A stretch of 64,000 bases of DNA from Dyella thiooxydans (lineage in GTDB: Bacteria > Pseudomonadota > Gammaproteobacteria > Xanthomonadales > Rhodanobacteraceae): positions 1,054,001-1,118,000 of the forward strand of contig NZ_CP014841.1 in assembly GCF_001641285.1 (NCBI RefSeq). The letters are read 5' to 3'. Positions 37,047-45,838 of this stretch are shown piece by piece; position 1 is the first letter of the stretch, and every line of letters starts with the position of its first letter. The position numbers and the translations under genes are program-made. The notes under the pieces are model-generated. The model ran no database searches and was not told the origin of the DNA. It saw only the letters and a list, made by a program, of their open reading frames with translations.

Positions 37047-38027
37047 TCACGGCACCAGCACGGCGGAACCCTCGAAGCGGCCGTGGCGCAGGTCGTCCAG
37101 CGCCTCGTTCGCCTGCTCCAGTCGATAGCGCCGCGTGGTGGCGCTCACGCAGGCGCGCCTTGCATGGTCGAAGAACTCCCGCGCGTCCGACCGGGCCAGG
37201 TTGGCCACTGACACCAGTTCCCGCTCCCCCCACAGCCACCGGTAGGGCATCGACGGAATATCGGACATGTGGATGCCACCGCAGACCACGCGCCCGCCCT
37301 TGCGCACCGCACGCAGGGCCCGGGGCACGAGCTCCCCGCTGGGCGCGAAGATGATCGCCGCGTCGAGCAACTCGGGCGGCGCCACGTCGGAATCTCCGGC
37401 CCAGGCGACGCCGTGCGCGCGGGCGAAATCCTGTGCCGCATGGTCCCCCGGCCGGGTGAACGCCAGCACGCGACGCCCCTGGTGGCGCGCGATCTGGGTC
37501 ATCAGGTGCGCCGCTGCGCCAAAGCCGTAGATGCCGATCGTGGCGGCCTCGTCGGTCCGGGCCAGCGCGCGCCAGCCGATCAGCCCCGCGCACAGCAGCG
37601 GCGCACAGGCCACCGGATCGACCTCGCCCAGCGGGATGCAGAAGTCGGCGCGGGCGATCAGGTGACTGGCAAAGCCGCCGGGCCGCGTATAGCCGGTGAA
37701 CTGCGGCGCGTCGCAGAGATTCTCGCGCCCACCGCGGCAGTAGTCGCATACGCCGCAGGTCCCTCCCAGCCAGGGCACGCCCACGCGCTGGCCCGGAACC
37801 AGCCCGCCGGCATCCGGCCCCACGCACTCGACCCACCCGACCACCTCGTGCCCGGGAACGACCGGCAGGGCCGGCTCCGGCAGCTCGCCGTCGACCAGAT
37901 GCAGGTCGGTGCGGCATACGCCGCAGGCCTCGACGCGAATCCGTGCCTCGCCAGGTCCCGGCACGGGATCCTCGTGATGGCGCAGCACCAGCGGCTGTCC
38001 CGCCGCTTCAAGCGTCATGGCACGCAT
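37047..38027 (-). CDS. Zinc-dependent alcohol dehydrogenase
   Basis: A 326-residue medium-chain dehydrogenase. Catalytic zinc ligands appear in ACGVCRTDLHL and GHEVVGWVE; the structural zinc site is CGVCDYCRGGRENLC. The Rossmann loop reads IYGFGAAAHL, with Ala in place of the last Gly of GxGxxG. It resembles AdhA/AdhP-like enzymes induced by oxygen limitation in other bacteria. The start lies 9 bp after the Usp stop with GAGGA upstream, so the two are co-transcribed. Confidence 0.92.
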   Translation of the reverse strand: MRAMTLEAAGQPLVLRHHEDPVPGPGEARIRVEACGVCRTDLHLVDGELPEPALPVVPGHEVVGWVECVGPDAGGLVPGQRVGVPWLGGTCGVCDYCRGGRENLCDAPQFTGYTRPGGFASHLIARADFCIPLGEVDPVACAPLLCAGLIGWRALARTDEAATIGIYGFGAAAHLMTQIARHQGRRVLAFTRPGDHAAQDFARAHGVAWAGDSDVAPPELLDAAIIFAPSGELVPRALRAVRKGGRVVCGGIHMSDIPSMPYRWLWGERELVSVANLARSDAREFFDHARRACVSATTRRYRLEQANEALDDLRHGRFEGSAVLVP

Positions 38028-38036
38028 GGCGAGTCC

Positions 38037-38864
38037 TCAGTGATGGAACAGCACGGGCAGCGACGCCTTCCACAACACGTGCCGGGTGGCGCCGCCGAGC
38101 ACCCGCTCGCTGAAACGGCTCCGCCCGAACGCCCCCATCACCAGCAGATCCGCATCGAACCGGCCCGCATGCTCCAGCAGCACCTCGCCGATCCCGCGGC
38201 CAGCGGCATTCAGATCCAGTGAGCGCGGCTGGATTCCGTGCCGGTTGAGATAGGCATCGATGTCGAAGGGCGGCTTCCAGGCGATATCGCGAAGGGTCTC
38301 CCTGGGTGCACCTCGCAACAGCAGCACGTCGTCTGCCCGTCTCAGCAGCGGCAACGCCGAGTGCACCGCGCGGATCGCCTCGGGCGCGCCGTTCCACGCA
38401 ATCGCGATGCGGGCCAGCGAGACCTCGCCGACCGGTCGCGGCGGCACTACGATGCACGGCAACCCGACCGAGAGGATCAGCCCGGCCAGGTCCTCGGGAG
38501 TGGACCAGGTCCGGTCCTCATCCCGCTCCACGACGAGCAGGTCATGCCAGCAGGCGATCCGCGAGAGCACGTCGCGCAGATCGCCCTGCACCACCACCCA
38601 GGCGGCCTGCTCCACCCCGAGGCTTTTCGCCCACGCGACGAATGCCGCTTCGGCACCGAGCGCGCTCGCTTCGAGTATCCGCGACATCCCGACCACCGTC
38701 TCGATCACTTCGGGCGTGCCGAATTCGGGCGCGGCGTAAAGCGGTGGCGGATAGGCGTACAGCCCGGTGACCGAGCCGTGCACGAGGGCGGCCAGCCGGA
38801 TGCCGTACTGGGCATCGCGGGACCAGGTCTCGAAGTTGATGGTGTTGACGAGGATGTCGTACAT
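38037..38864 (-). CDS. Tandem universal stress protein (UspA family)
   Basis: A 275-residue protein of two Usp domains (about 1-140 and 145-275). The second has the ATP-binding signature G-x2-G-x9-G in VMGAFGRSRFSERVLGG; the first lacks it. Tandem Usps of this type occur in anaerobic-survival regulons (ANR in Pseudomonas, DosR in Mycobacterium). GGAGGG precedes the ATG. A weak palindrome TGAC-CCAG-GTCA at 38943-38954 is a degenerate FNR-like site at the expected distance. Confidence 0.92.
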   Translation of the reverse strand: MYDILVNTINFETWSRDAQYGIRLAALVHGSVTGLYAYPPPLYAAPEFGTPEVIETVVGMSRILEASALGAEAAFVAWAKSLGVEQAAWVVVQGDLRDVLSRIACWHDLLVVERDEDRTWSTPEDLAGLILSVGLPCIVVPPRPVGEVSLARIAIAWNGAPEAIRAVHSALPLLRRADDVLLLRGAPRETLRDIAWKPPFDIDAYLNRHGIQPRSLDLNAAGRGIGEVLLEHAGRFDADLLVMGAFGRSRFSERVLGGATRHVLWKASLPVLFHH

Positions 38865-38987
38865 CGCGAGCCCTCCATTTGCCCATGCCGTTCGCCGGCG
38901 ACACCAGGGGAGCACGCTGGACCAAGTCGGCCATGGTCTTGGTGACCCAGGTCAAGGTTGCGACGGGTTCCCGCCCCATCCCGGGGC

Positions 38988-39001
38988 ATGATCTGGATCA
39001 A
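38988..39001 (+). promoter_or_regulatory. FNR/ANR-type box (one mismatch) for the second Usp gene
   Basis: ATGAT-CTGG-ATCAA differs from the consensus only in the first base. The centre is 81.5 bp upstream of the Usp start at 39076. Confidence 0.7.
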
Positions 39002-39075
39002 GCTCACCTGCGGCGGCCCATGCATGCTGGCGCTCAACCGGCTCTCCGTGCAGCCGGCTTTGCGAGGGGCATCAC

Positions 39076-39882
39076 GTGCGCGACATCGTCGTCCACAGCC
39101 CGGATTTCCGGCATTGGCCAGCCACCGTGCGTTACGCCGCACAGCTCGCCGCGGACACCCGCGCCGGACTGACCGGCCTGTACATCGCCGCGCCGACCGT
39201 GGCCCTGCCGGGCCCGCCACAACTGGCGCAGGAGGCGCTTGCCTACGCACAGGACGAACTCCAGCAGGCGGTGCTCGCCGGACCGGCCTTTGCCGCCTGG
39301 GCAACCACGCTCGGCGTGCGCGAAGCGCGCTGGCAGGTCGCACAGGGGCCGGCGGCGGACGCGCTGGTGTTGGCCGGCCAATGGAACGACGTGGTGATCC
39401 TGCAGGGCAACGTGCCGCCCTGCTCCGTCGACGAACGCCTGGTGCTGGAGACCCTGCTGTCCGGCGTGGGATGCATCCTGGTGCCCTCTGCCGGCTTTTC
39501 GCCCGGTCGCGTGGCGCGTGCCGTGGTGGCCTGGGACAGCAGCCTTGCGTCGCACCGCGCCCTGCATGGCGCCCTGCCGCTGCTGGTCGACGCGACGGCG
39601 GTCGCCCTGCTGCAGCCGCCGCCGGAGCGGCGACCAGGCCGCCCGTTGTTCGATCCGGCCTCGCACCTGCGATCGCGCGGCGTGAACGTGACCCGCATCG
39701 AGACCGTGGGCGAGGCCGACGAAGACGCGGGCGAACATCTGCTGGCCATCGCCGCCGAGGAGCGGGCCGACCTGTTGGTGCTCGGCGCCAGCGGATGCCG
39801 GCGTCCGGGTGGCTGCAGCTTCGGCGCCACCACGCGGGTGGTGCTGTCGCGCAGCCATCTGCCGCTCTATCTCCGGCACTAG
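39076..39882 (+). CDS. Tandem universal stress protein (UspA family)
   Basis: A 268-residue two-domain Usp, divergent from the first and distantly similar to it (DIVVHSPDFRHWPATVRYAA). The second domain keeps the nucleotide signature LGASGCRRPGGCSFGATT. The Val-start region and length match the neighbour. An FNR-type box lies upstream. A 276-bp non-coding stretch follows, holding the next FNR-type box but no gene. Confidence 0.9.
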   Translation: MRDIVVHSPDFRHWPATVRYAAQLAADTRAGLTGLYIAAPTVALPGPPQLAQEALAYAQDELQQAVLAGPAFAAWATTLGVREARWQVAQGPAADALVLAGQWNDVVILQGNVPPCSVDERLVLETLLSGVGCILVPSAGFSPGRVARAVVAWDSSLASHRALHGALPLLVDATAVALLQPPPERRPGRPLFDPASHLRSRGVNVTRIETVGEADEDAGEHLLAIAAEERADLLVLGASGCRRPGGCSFGATTRVVLSRSHLPLYLRH

Positions 39883-40084
39883 CGGGCCGTCACCGAGGTG
39901 ACCCGGCTGGCCCGGCCTTGACCAGCATCGGAAAGATGCGCCCGGCACGAGCAGGTCGAACCGGACGACCTCCCCGGCAAGATCGAACGCGTGGTGGCCG
40001 GCCCGGAAAAGCAGACCCGCATGCCCAACGAGCGGGAACCCCGGACCGTGGCCGCGACAGCCGTCGGCCACTCGTGGCAAGAGG

Positions 40085-40098
40085 CTGATCTGGATCAA
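40085..40098 (+). promoter_or_regulatory. FNR/ANR-type box (one mismatch) for the hibernation factor gene
   Basis: CTGAT-CTGG-ATCAA; the spacer CTGG is the same as in the box at 38988. Its centre is 67.5 bp upstream of the start at 40159. Confidence 0.7.
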
Positions 40099-40158
40099 AC
40101 CGTGCGACGCACAGGGCGCCAGCATGGCGGAGTACCCCAACGACGTGGAGTCCCCGTC

Positions 40159-40515
40159 ATGAGTTTCCTGATCGAAGTGAGCTTCCTCGACATGCGGCCG
40201 TCCAAGGCGTTGTACGAAGACATCTCGCGCCACGCGCTGCAGCTGGAACACTTCGCTCCCACACTGACCGACTGCCGGATCACGGTGCGCCATACCGAGG
40301 CGCGCCACCGCACCGGGAACCACTATCGCGTGCTCGCCCGGGTGAGCCTGCCCGGCGCCCAGTTCGAGGCGAGACGAGAGACCGGCAACGACACCCATGC
40401 CGACGTCCACGTGGCGGTGCGCGACACCTTTGCCGCGCTGCGGCGCCAACTGCAGGACTTCCTCCAGGTGCGCCGTGGCGAGGTGAAGCACCACGAGCGA
40501 CCCGATGCACGATGA
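40159..40515 (+). CDS. HPF/RaiA-type ribosome hibernation factor
   Basis: A 118-residue short-form ribosome-associated inhibitor-like protein (SFLDMRPSKALYEDISRHAL, then FEARRETGNDTHADVHVAVRDTFAALRRQL), with the beta-alpha-beta-beta-beta-alpha plan of HPF/YfiA. These bind the 30S decoding region and inactivate ribosomes in dormancy. The start MSFLIEV has GGAG 8 bp upstream. Divergent from canonical HPF, so function is inferred from fold and from neighbouring stress genes. Confidence 0.78.
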   Translation: MSFLIEVSFLDMRPSKALYEDISRHALQLEHFAPTLTDCRITVRHTEARHRTGNHYRVLARVSLPGAQFEARRETGNDTHADVHVAVRDTFAALRRQLQDFLQVRRGEVKHHERPDAR

Positions 40516-40541
40516 CGAAAGCCGGGGGACGCGTGTGGCCA

Positions 40542-40555
40542 TTGATGCAGGTCAA
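40542..40555 (+). promoter_or_regulatory. FNR/ANR-type box (one mismatch) for the host-attachment-family gene
   Basis: TTGAT-GCAG-GTCAA, one mismatch in the right half as in the CBS box. The centre is 76.5 bp upstream of the start at 40625. Confidence 0.65.
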
Positions 40556-40624
40556 GTGGCGCCGCCGCCCCCGCTCCTAGCATCGGAACACCCCATCTCA
40601 TCGGCCCGAAGGGCGGGAGGCAAC

Positions 40625-41068
40625 ATGACATCGACCTGGATCCTGGTGGCGGATGCGGCCCGCGCGAGGGTGTTCGAATCGGAGCGGCGCGGCGGTCCGT
40701 GGACGGTGGTGTCGTGCCTTGCCAATCCGGACGGGAGGGCCCCGGGCCGCGACGCCACCACCGAGCGTGCGCCACGCACCATGGAGAGCGTGGGCTCGGC
40801 GCGCCACGCGATCGAACCGCATACGACCCTGCGCGACAAGAGCAGCGAGCGCTTCGCGCGCATGCTGCGTGACGAGCTTGATCGCGGTTGCACCGAGCGT
40901 CGCTGCGAGCAACTGGTGCTGGTGGCCCCGCCACGCTTCCTCGGCACGCTGCACGGCGTGCTGGACAAGGCGCTGCGCGAACGGATCAGCGGCGAGCTGC
41001 AGAACGACTTCACCGCGCTGGAGGAACTGGACGTCCGCGAGCGCGTGATGCGCGAACTGCCGGTCTGA
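40625..41068 (+). CDS. Host attachment family protein
   Basis: A 147-residue protein of the host-attachment (Host_attach) family related to archaeal-type release factor folds: TWILVADAARARVFES at the start and LVLVAPPRFLGTLHGVL in the middle. Named from an Agrobacterium plant-attachment gene, but the family's real role is unclear; the fold suggests RNA or ribosome binding. Here it sits beside a hibernation factor with its own FNR-type box. Confidence 0.85.
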   Translation: MTSTWILVADAARARVFESERRGGPWTVVSCLANPDGRAPGRDATTERAPRTMESVGSARHAIEPHTTLRDKSSERFARMLRDELDRGCTERRCEQLVLVAPPRFLGTLHGVLDKALRERISGELQNDFTALEELDVRERVMRELPV

Positions 41069-41077
41069 ACGCGCCGG

Positions 41078-41108
41078 GTGGACGCACCGCATGCGGCGGT
41101 GCGTCCAC
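41078..41108. terminator. 13-bp perfect hairpin between convergent genes
   Basis: GTGGACGCACCGC (41078-41090) pairs perfectly with GCGGTGCGTCCAC (41096-41108) around ATGCG. It lies in the 54-bp gap between the convergent host-attachment and Hsp20 genes and probably ends both transcripts. Confidence 0.75.
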
Positions 41109-41122
41109 GGCGCATGGCGCAT

Positions 41123-41584
41123 TCATTTCACCGCGATGCGCTGACTGCTTCCATTCGGCTTCTTCGGCAGGGTCAGCGTGAGCACGCCACCCTCGTAGCG
41201 CGCCTCGGCCTTGCTGCTGTCGACTTCGGCCGGCAGGCTGAAGGCGCGGAAGACGCGTCCGACGTAGCGTTCGTTCACCAGCGCATGCTCGTTCTCCTTC
41301 TTTTCGCTGCTGTGCCTGGCTTCCGCACTGATCGCCACCTGGCCGCCGTCCACCGAGATCTCGATGTCGTTCTTGTCGACGCCGGGGATATCGGCCTTGA
41401 CCACGTAGGCTTCGTCTTTTTCGGACACGTCCAGGCGCATCTCCGGGATCATGTCCACGTCGCGCCAGAACGCCCGGTTGGCCATCGGACGGAACACGTC
41501 GTCGAAGGCGCCGAGCGGAAAACCGGCGAGCGGATCGATGCGGGCGGGACTCTTGAAGGGGTTCCAGTGTGTGAGGGTGCTCAT
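41123..41584 (-). CDS. Small heat shock protein, Hsp20 family
   Basis: A 153-residue alpha-crystallin-type chaperone: N-terminal arm (1-45), alpha-crystallin domain (about 46-138; VVKADIPGVDKNDIEISVDG, YVGRVFRAFSLP) and a short C-tail with the IxI-like IAVK. The conserved GVLTLTLPKK is present. Start MSTLTHW chosen at the family-typical N-terminus with GGAGGAACC upstream. An FNR-type box lies upstream, as for DosR-type hspX genes in other dormancy regulons. Confidence 0.95.
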   Translation of the reverse strand: MSTLTHWNPFKSPARIDPLAGFPLGAFDDVFRPMANRAFWRDVDMIPEMRLDVSEKDEAYVVKADIPGVDKNDIEISVDGGQVAISAEARHSSEKKENEHALVNERYVGRVFRAFSLPAEVDSSKAEARYEGGVLTLTLPKKPNGSSQRIAVK

Positions 41585-41666
41585 GGTGGTTCCTCCTGGT
41601 TGGGCGATGGCGCAACGGCTCGGGTCACGCCACCAGACAATCTGCGTCCGCCGCGACGGTGTGGTG

Positions 41667-41680
41667 TTGATTCCGGTCAA
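41667..41680 (-). promoter_or_regulatory. FNR/ANR-type box (one mismatch) upstream of Hsp20
   Basis: On the minus strand TTGAC-CGGA-ATCAA. The centre is 89.5 bp upstream of the Hsp20 start; it is also about 150 bp upstream of paoA on the other strand, so it could serve either. Confidence 0.6.
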
Positions 41681-41823
41681 GCTTGCGTGGCGCGGAAATC
41701 ACATCTTCACTGCTGCCGATCCGGCGCGTCGGGTGTACCGTTCACGGGTTGCTCCGTCGCCCGCTGCCCGCGGGTGCCCCTGCCGTCCCGCCGGCGTCCG
41801 CCGCTTCCCGGAGGTCAGACCGC

Positions 41824-42477
41824 ATGTCCCAGCGCAAGCCACCCCAGCCGCCTCTGGGCGACGTCACCGCCCCCGCCGTTTCGATCAGCCGCCGCGGCTT
41901 CCTGCAGATGGTCGGCGTCACCGGCGCGGCCTCCACCCTGGGCCTGGGCGGTCACGCCCTGGCCGCCACCGCGATGGCGCACCTGCCGCCGGACGCGCCG
42001 GGCAAGGACGGCGACGGCACGGTCACCGTGAAGCTGACCGTCAACGGCCAGCCGCGCTCGCTCACCGTCGATCCGCGCACCACCCTGCTCGACGCGCTGC
42101 GCGAGCACCTCGTGCTCACCGGCACCAAGAAGGGCTGCGACCACGGCCAGTGCGGCGCCTGCACGGTGCACGTCAACGGACGCCGGGTAAATGCCTGCCT
42201 CAGCCTGCTGGCGATGCACGAGGGCGACCACGTCACCACCATCGAGGGGCTGGGTGCGCCCGGGCGGCTGCACCCGATGCAGCAGGCCTTCCTCGAGCAC
42301 GACGGCTACCAGTGCGGCTACTGCACCTCCGGCCAGATCATGTCGGCGGTGGCGATGCTGGACGAGCCGTGGGCCGCCGACGACGCGGCCATGAAGGAGG
42401 CGATGGCCGGCAACATCTGCCGTTGCGGCGCCTACCCGAACATCCATGCCGCGATCCGCCGGGTCCGCAAGGGCTGA
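41824..42477 (+). CDS. paoA: Periplasmic aldehyde oxidoreductase, 2Fe-2S subunit
   Basis: A 217-residue iron-sulfur subunit. A twin-arginine signal (ISRRGFLQMVGVTGAAS, about residues 21-40) directs the folded complex to the periplasm. Two 2Fe-2S sites are visible: CDHGQCGACTVHVNG with a downstream Cys (VNACLSL), and CGYCTSGQ with NICRCGAYPN. It matches E. coli PaoA (YagT). First gene of paoABC-xdhC-mocA. Confidence 0.94.
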   Translation: MSQRKPPQPPLGDVTAPAVSISRRGFLQMVGVTGAASTLGLGGHALAATAMAHLPPDAPGKDGDGTVTVKLTVNGQPRSLTVDPRTTLLDALREHLVLTGTKKGCDHGQCGACTVHVNGRRVNACLSLLAMHEGDHVTTIEGLGAPGRLHPMQQAFLEHDGYQCGYCTSGQIMSAVAMLDEPWAADDAAMKEAMAGNICRCGAYPNIHAAIRRVRKG

Positions 42478-42488
42478 AGGAGCACACC

Positions 42489-43490
42489 ATGCAGGCCTTC
42501 ACCTTCCTCCGCGCCACCGACGCCCGCCAGGCGATCGACGCCGGCGCCCGTTCCCCCACCGCCCAGCAGGGCGCCAGCGTGCGCTTCGTCGCCGGCGGCA
42601 CCACCCTGCTCGACCTGATGAAGCTGCACGTGGAAACGCCGCAGCAGGTGGTGGACATCAACCACCTGCCGCTGGACCGGATCGAGCGCACGCCCGACGG
42701 CGGCCTGAAGATCGGCGCGCTGGCGCGCAACAGCGACGTCGCCAACCACGCCGAGGTGAAGCGCGACTACGCGGTGCTGTCGCAGGCGCTGCTGGCCGGC
42801 GCCTCGGCGCAGCTGCGCAACATGGCGACCACCGGCGGCAACCTGCTGCAGCGCACGCGCTGCATGTACTTCCGCGACGAGCACATGCCGTGCAACAAGC
42901 GCCAGCCCGGCAGCGGCTGTCCGGCGATCGGCGGCGCCAACCGCACGCTGGCGATCCTGGGCACCAGCGACCACTGCATCGCCACCAACCCCAGCGACCA
43001 GAACGTGGCGCTGGCCGCGCTGGAAGCACGCATCGCGATCCACGGCGCGCACGGCGAGCGCATCGTGCCGATCGCCGATTTCTTCCTGCTCCCTGGCGAC
43101 ACGCCCGACCGCGAGACGGTGATGCAGCCGGGCGACCTGATCACCCACGTGCTGCTGCCGCCGCCGCAGGCCGGCACGCGCTCGCACTATCTCAAGCTGC
43201 GCGACCGCGCCTCGTACGAGTTCGCGCTGGCCTCGGCCGCGGTGGTGCTGGGCGTGGACGGCGGGCGCATCCAGCACGCCCGCGTGGCACTGGGCGGGGT
43301 CGGCACGCGCCCGTGGCGCGCGCCCGAAGCCGAACGTGCCCTGCTCGGCCAGCCGGCGACGCCGGCCAGCTTTGCCGCGGCCGCGACCGCGGCGCTGCGC
43401 GACGCCCGCCCGCAGAGCGGGAACGGCTTCAAGGTGGAGCTGGCCCGGCGCTGCCTGGTGCACGCCCTCACCACCGTAGCCACCGCCTGA
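42489..43490 (+). CDS. paoB: Periplasmic aldehyde oxidoreductase, FAD subunit
   Basis: A 333-residue FAD-binding subunit (FVAGGTTLLDLMKLHVETP is the FAD pyrophosphate loop; RNMATTGGNLLQRTRC). The Cys set in RCMYFRDEHMPCNKRQPGSG, the following GCPAIGG and DHCIATN matches the extra 4Fe-4S cluster known in PaoB. No signal peptide; it is carried out by the Tat signal on PaoA. AAGGAG precedes the ATG, 11 bp after paoA. Confidence 0.94.
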   Translation: MQAFTFLRATDARQAIDAGARSPTAQQGASVRFVAGGTTLLDLMKLHVETPQQVVDINHLPLDRIERTPDGGLKIGALARNSDVANHAEVKRDYAVLSQALLAGASAQLRNMATTGGNLLQRTRCMYFRDEHMPCNKRQPGSGCPAIGGANRTLAILGTSDHCIATNPSDQNVALAALEARIAIHGAHGERIVPIADFFLLPGDTPDRETVMQPGDLITHVLLPPPQAGTRSHYLKLRDRASYEFALASAAVVLGVDGGRIQHARVALGGVGTRPWRAPEAERALLGQPATPASFAAAATAALRDARPQSGNGFKVELARRCLVHALTTVATA

Positions 43491-43513
43491 GCGCCCCGCG
43501 AGGAGAACCGACC

Positions 43514-45736
43514 ATGTCCCCCGATGCCACCTCGACCCGACCCGCCATCGGCGCCTCCCTCCCGCGCGTCGACGGCCCGCTGAAAGTCAGCGGCCGTGCC
43601 GGCTACAGCTCCGACCACCACTTCCCCGGCCTGCTCTATGCGGTGCCGGTGGGCGCGACCATCGCCCGCGGCGAGGTGGCGGCCATCGACGACTCCGCCG
43701 CCGCAGCCATGCCCGGCGTAAGCAAGGTCTACACCCGCGCCAACATCGGCACGTTCTACAAACCCGGCAAGTCCGGCACCATCGACGAGAGCCGGCCGCC
43801 GTTCGAGGACGACACCGTCCACTACTACGGCCAGTACGTGGCGCTGGTGGTGGCCGACACGTTCGAACACGCGACCGCCGCGGCGCGGGCGGTGAAGGTC
43901 GACTACCGCAACGTGTCCGCGCCGGACGTGCGCATGGCGCTGGACCCCGAGGAAAACCAGACCACCGACTCCGAACGCGGCCACGTCGACGCGGCCCTGG
44001 CCAGCGCGCCGGTGACGGTCGACCAGACCTACACCACGCCGCCGGAAACCCACAATCCGATCGAGCTGCATGCCAGCGTGGCGGTGTGGGACGGCAAGGC
44101 GTTCACGCTGTACGAGACCACCCAGTCGATCATGAACCACCGCGCGGTGATGGCGCAGATGCTGGGCGTGCCGAAGGAGAACGTGCGGATCGTTACCGAG
44201 TTCCTCGGCTCCGGCTTCGGCGGCAAGCTGTGGCCGTGGCCGCACGCCCTGCTCGCCGCCGCCGCGGCGCGCGACCTGGGCAAGCCGGTGAAGCTGGTGG
44301 TGACGCGGGAAATGATGTTCCACAACGTCGGCCACCGCACCAACACCCAGCAGCGCGTGCGGCTGGGCGCGAACCACGACGGCAAGCTGGTCGCGCTGCG
44401 CCAGGACTTCATCTACCGCACCTCGCGCATCGACGATTCCAAGGAGGACTGCGGCGAGGTCACCGCCTTCCTCTACTCCACGCCGAACCTCAAGGTCACC
44501 AGCGGCCGCGCCCGCCGCGACATCGCGCCGAACACCGCCATGCGCGGCCCCGGTGCGGTGCCGGGCCTGTTCGCGATCGAGTCGGCGATGGACGAGCTGG
44601 CGCTGGCGCTGAAGATCGATCCGGTGGAACTGCGCCTGCGCAACGAACCGGCGATCGACGAAAGCCTGGGCATCCCGTTCTCCTCGCGCCACATGAAGGA
44701 GTGCCTGACCCGCGGCGCCGACCGCTTCGGCTGGGCGCGGCGCAATCCGGCGATCGGTGCGATGCGGCAGGGCGGTGTCGTGCTCGGCTGGGGCGTGGCC
44801 GCCTGTGCGTGGATGGCGCAGCGGCTCGACGCCGAGGTGTCGCTGCTGCTCAACGCCGACGGCAGCGTGCGCGTGGCCAGCGGTACGCAGGACATCGGCA
44901 CCGGCACCTACACCATGCTGGCGCAGATGGTGGCGTACGACCTGGGCGTGCCGATCGAGCGCATCCAGGTGGTGATCGGCGACAGCGCGCTGCCGCCGGG
45001 GCCGCTCTCCGGCGGCTCGATGGTCACCGGCTCGCTGGTGCCGGCCGTGGCGCAGGCCGCGGCCGACGCCGTGCAGCACCTGCTGGACACCGCCGCCGGC
45101 CAGGGGCCGTTCGCCGGGGCGAAGGCCGAGCAGCTCTCCTTCACCGAGGGTCGCGTGCACCTGCGCAGCGGCACGCCGGCCGACGGCGTGCCGTTCGCCG
45201 ACATCCTGAAGCAGGCGCGGCTGGCGCACGTCGAGGGCAAGGGCAAGTCGCGCAACACCTTCGGCGACAAGGAGGCGAAGAAGTTCTCCATGCACTCCTA
45301 CGGCGCGCACTTCGTCGAGGTGACCTGGGAGCCGGCCATCGCGCGGCTGCGGGTCAGCCGCGTGGTCACCGCGATCGACGCCGGGCGCATCCTCAACCCG
45401 CTCACGGGACGCAACCAGATCGAGGGCGCGATCGCGATGGGCGTGGGCATGGCGCTGTTCGAGGACACCCATTACGAACCGCTGCACGGCAAGGCGATCA
45501 ACAGCAATCTGGCCGATTACATCATGACCACCCACGCCGACATGCCGGACGTGGACGTGCTGTTCCTCGACTATCCGGACACCAAGCTCAACGCGCTCGG
45601 TGCCCGCGGCATCGGCGAGATCGGCCTGGCCGGCGTGGCTCCGGCGATCGCCAACGCGGTGCACCACGCCACCGGCGTGCGCGTGCGCGACCTGCCGGTG
45701 AAGATCGAGGATCTGCTGGCCTCGCACGTGGCCTAG
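43514..45736 (+). CDS. paoC: Periplasmic aldehyde oxidoreductase, molybdopterin subunit
   Basis: A 740-residue molybdenum subunit of the xanthine oxidase family, the catalytic part of PaoABC, which oxidises aromatic and other aldehydes to acids. Moco-binding motifs FLGSGFGGK, AMRGPGAVPGLFAIES and GTQDIGTGTYTM are present, and the catalytic Glu is in ARGIGEIGLAG near the C-terminus. GGAGAA lies upstream. It probably uses the molybdopterin cytosine dinucleotide form, consistent with the MocA-like gene downstream. Confidence 0.95.
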   Translation: MSPDATSTRPAIGASLPRVDGPLKVSGRAGYSSDHHFPGLLYAVPVGATIARGEVAAIDDSAAAAMPGVSKVYTRANIGTFYKPGKSGTIDESRPPFEDDTVHYYGQYVALVVADTFEHATAAARAVKVDYRNVSAPDVRMALDPEENQTTDSERGHVDAALASAPVTVDQTYTTPPETHNPIELHASVAVWDGKAFTLYETTQSIMNHRAVMAQMLGVPKENVRIVTEFLGSGFGGKLWPWPHALLAAAAARDLGKPVKLVVTREMMFHNVGHRTNTQQRVRLGANHDGKLVALRQDFIYRTSRIDDSKEDCGEVTAFLYSTPNLKVTSGRARRDIAPNTAMRGPGAVPGLFAIESAMDELALALKIDPVELRLRNEPAIDESLGIPFSSRHMKECLTRGADRFGWARRNPAIGAMRQGGVVLGWGVAACAWMAQRLDAEVSLLLNADGSVRVASGTQDIGTGTYTMLAQMVAYDLGVPIERIQVVIGDSALPPGPLSGGSMVTGSLVPAVAQAAADAVQHLLDTAAGQGPFAGAKAEQLSFTEGRVHLRSGTPADGVPFADILKQARLAHVEGKGKSRNTFGDKEAKKFSMHSYGAHFVEVTWEPAIARLRVSRVVTAIDAGRILNPLTGRNQIEGAIAMGVGMALFEDTHYEPLHGKAINSNLADYIMTTHADMPDVDVLFLDYPDTKLNALGARGIGEIGLAGVAPAIANAVHHATGVRVRDLPVKIEDLLASHVA

Positions 45737-45838
45737 CACCACGCTCCGGCCGCGGCGGGCATCGTTCCGCCGTCGCGATGCCCTGCCCCCATCCCAGGAC
45801 CCCTGCTCGATGCACTTCCCGACCGGTTCAGCCCCGCG

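Noticed and set aside
38942-38955. Possible FNR box GTGAC-CCAG-GTCAA upstream of the first Usp gene
   Set aside because: Three mismatches to TTGAT-N4-ATCAA; symmetric and well placed but too degenerate to call as a site.
39883-40158. Open frames in the 276-bp gap after the second Usp gene
   Set aside because: Short frames run across the gap but show no domain; only the FNR-type box near 40085 is supported.
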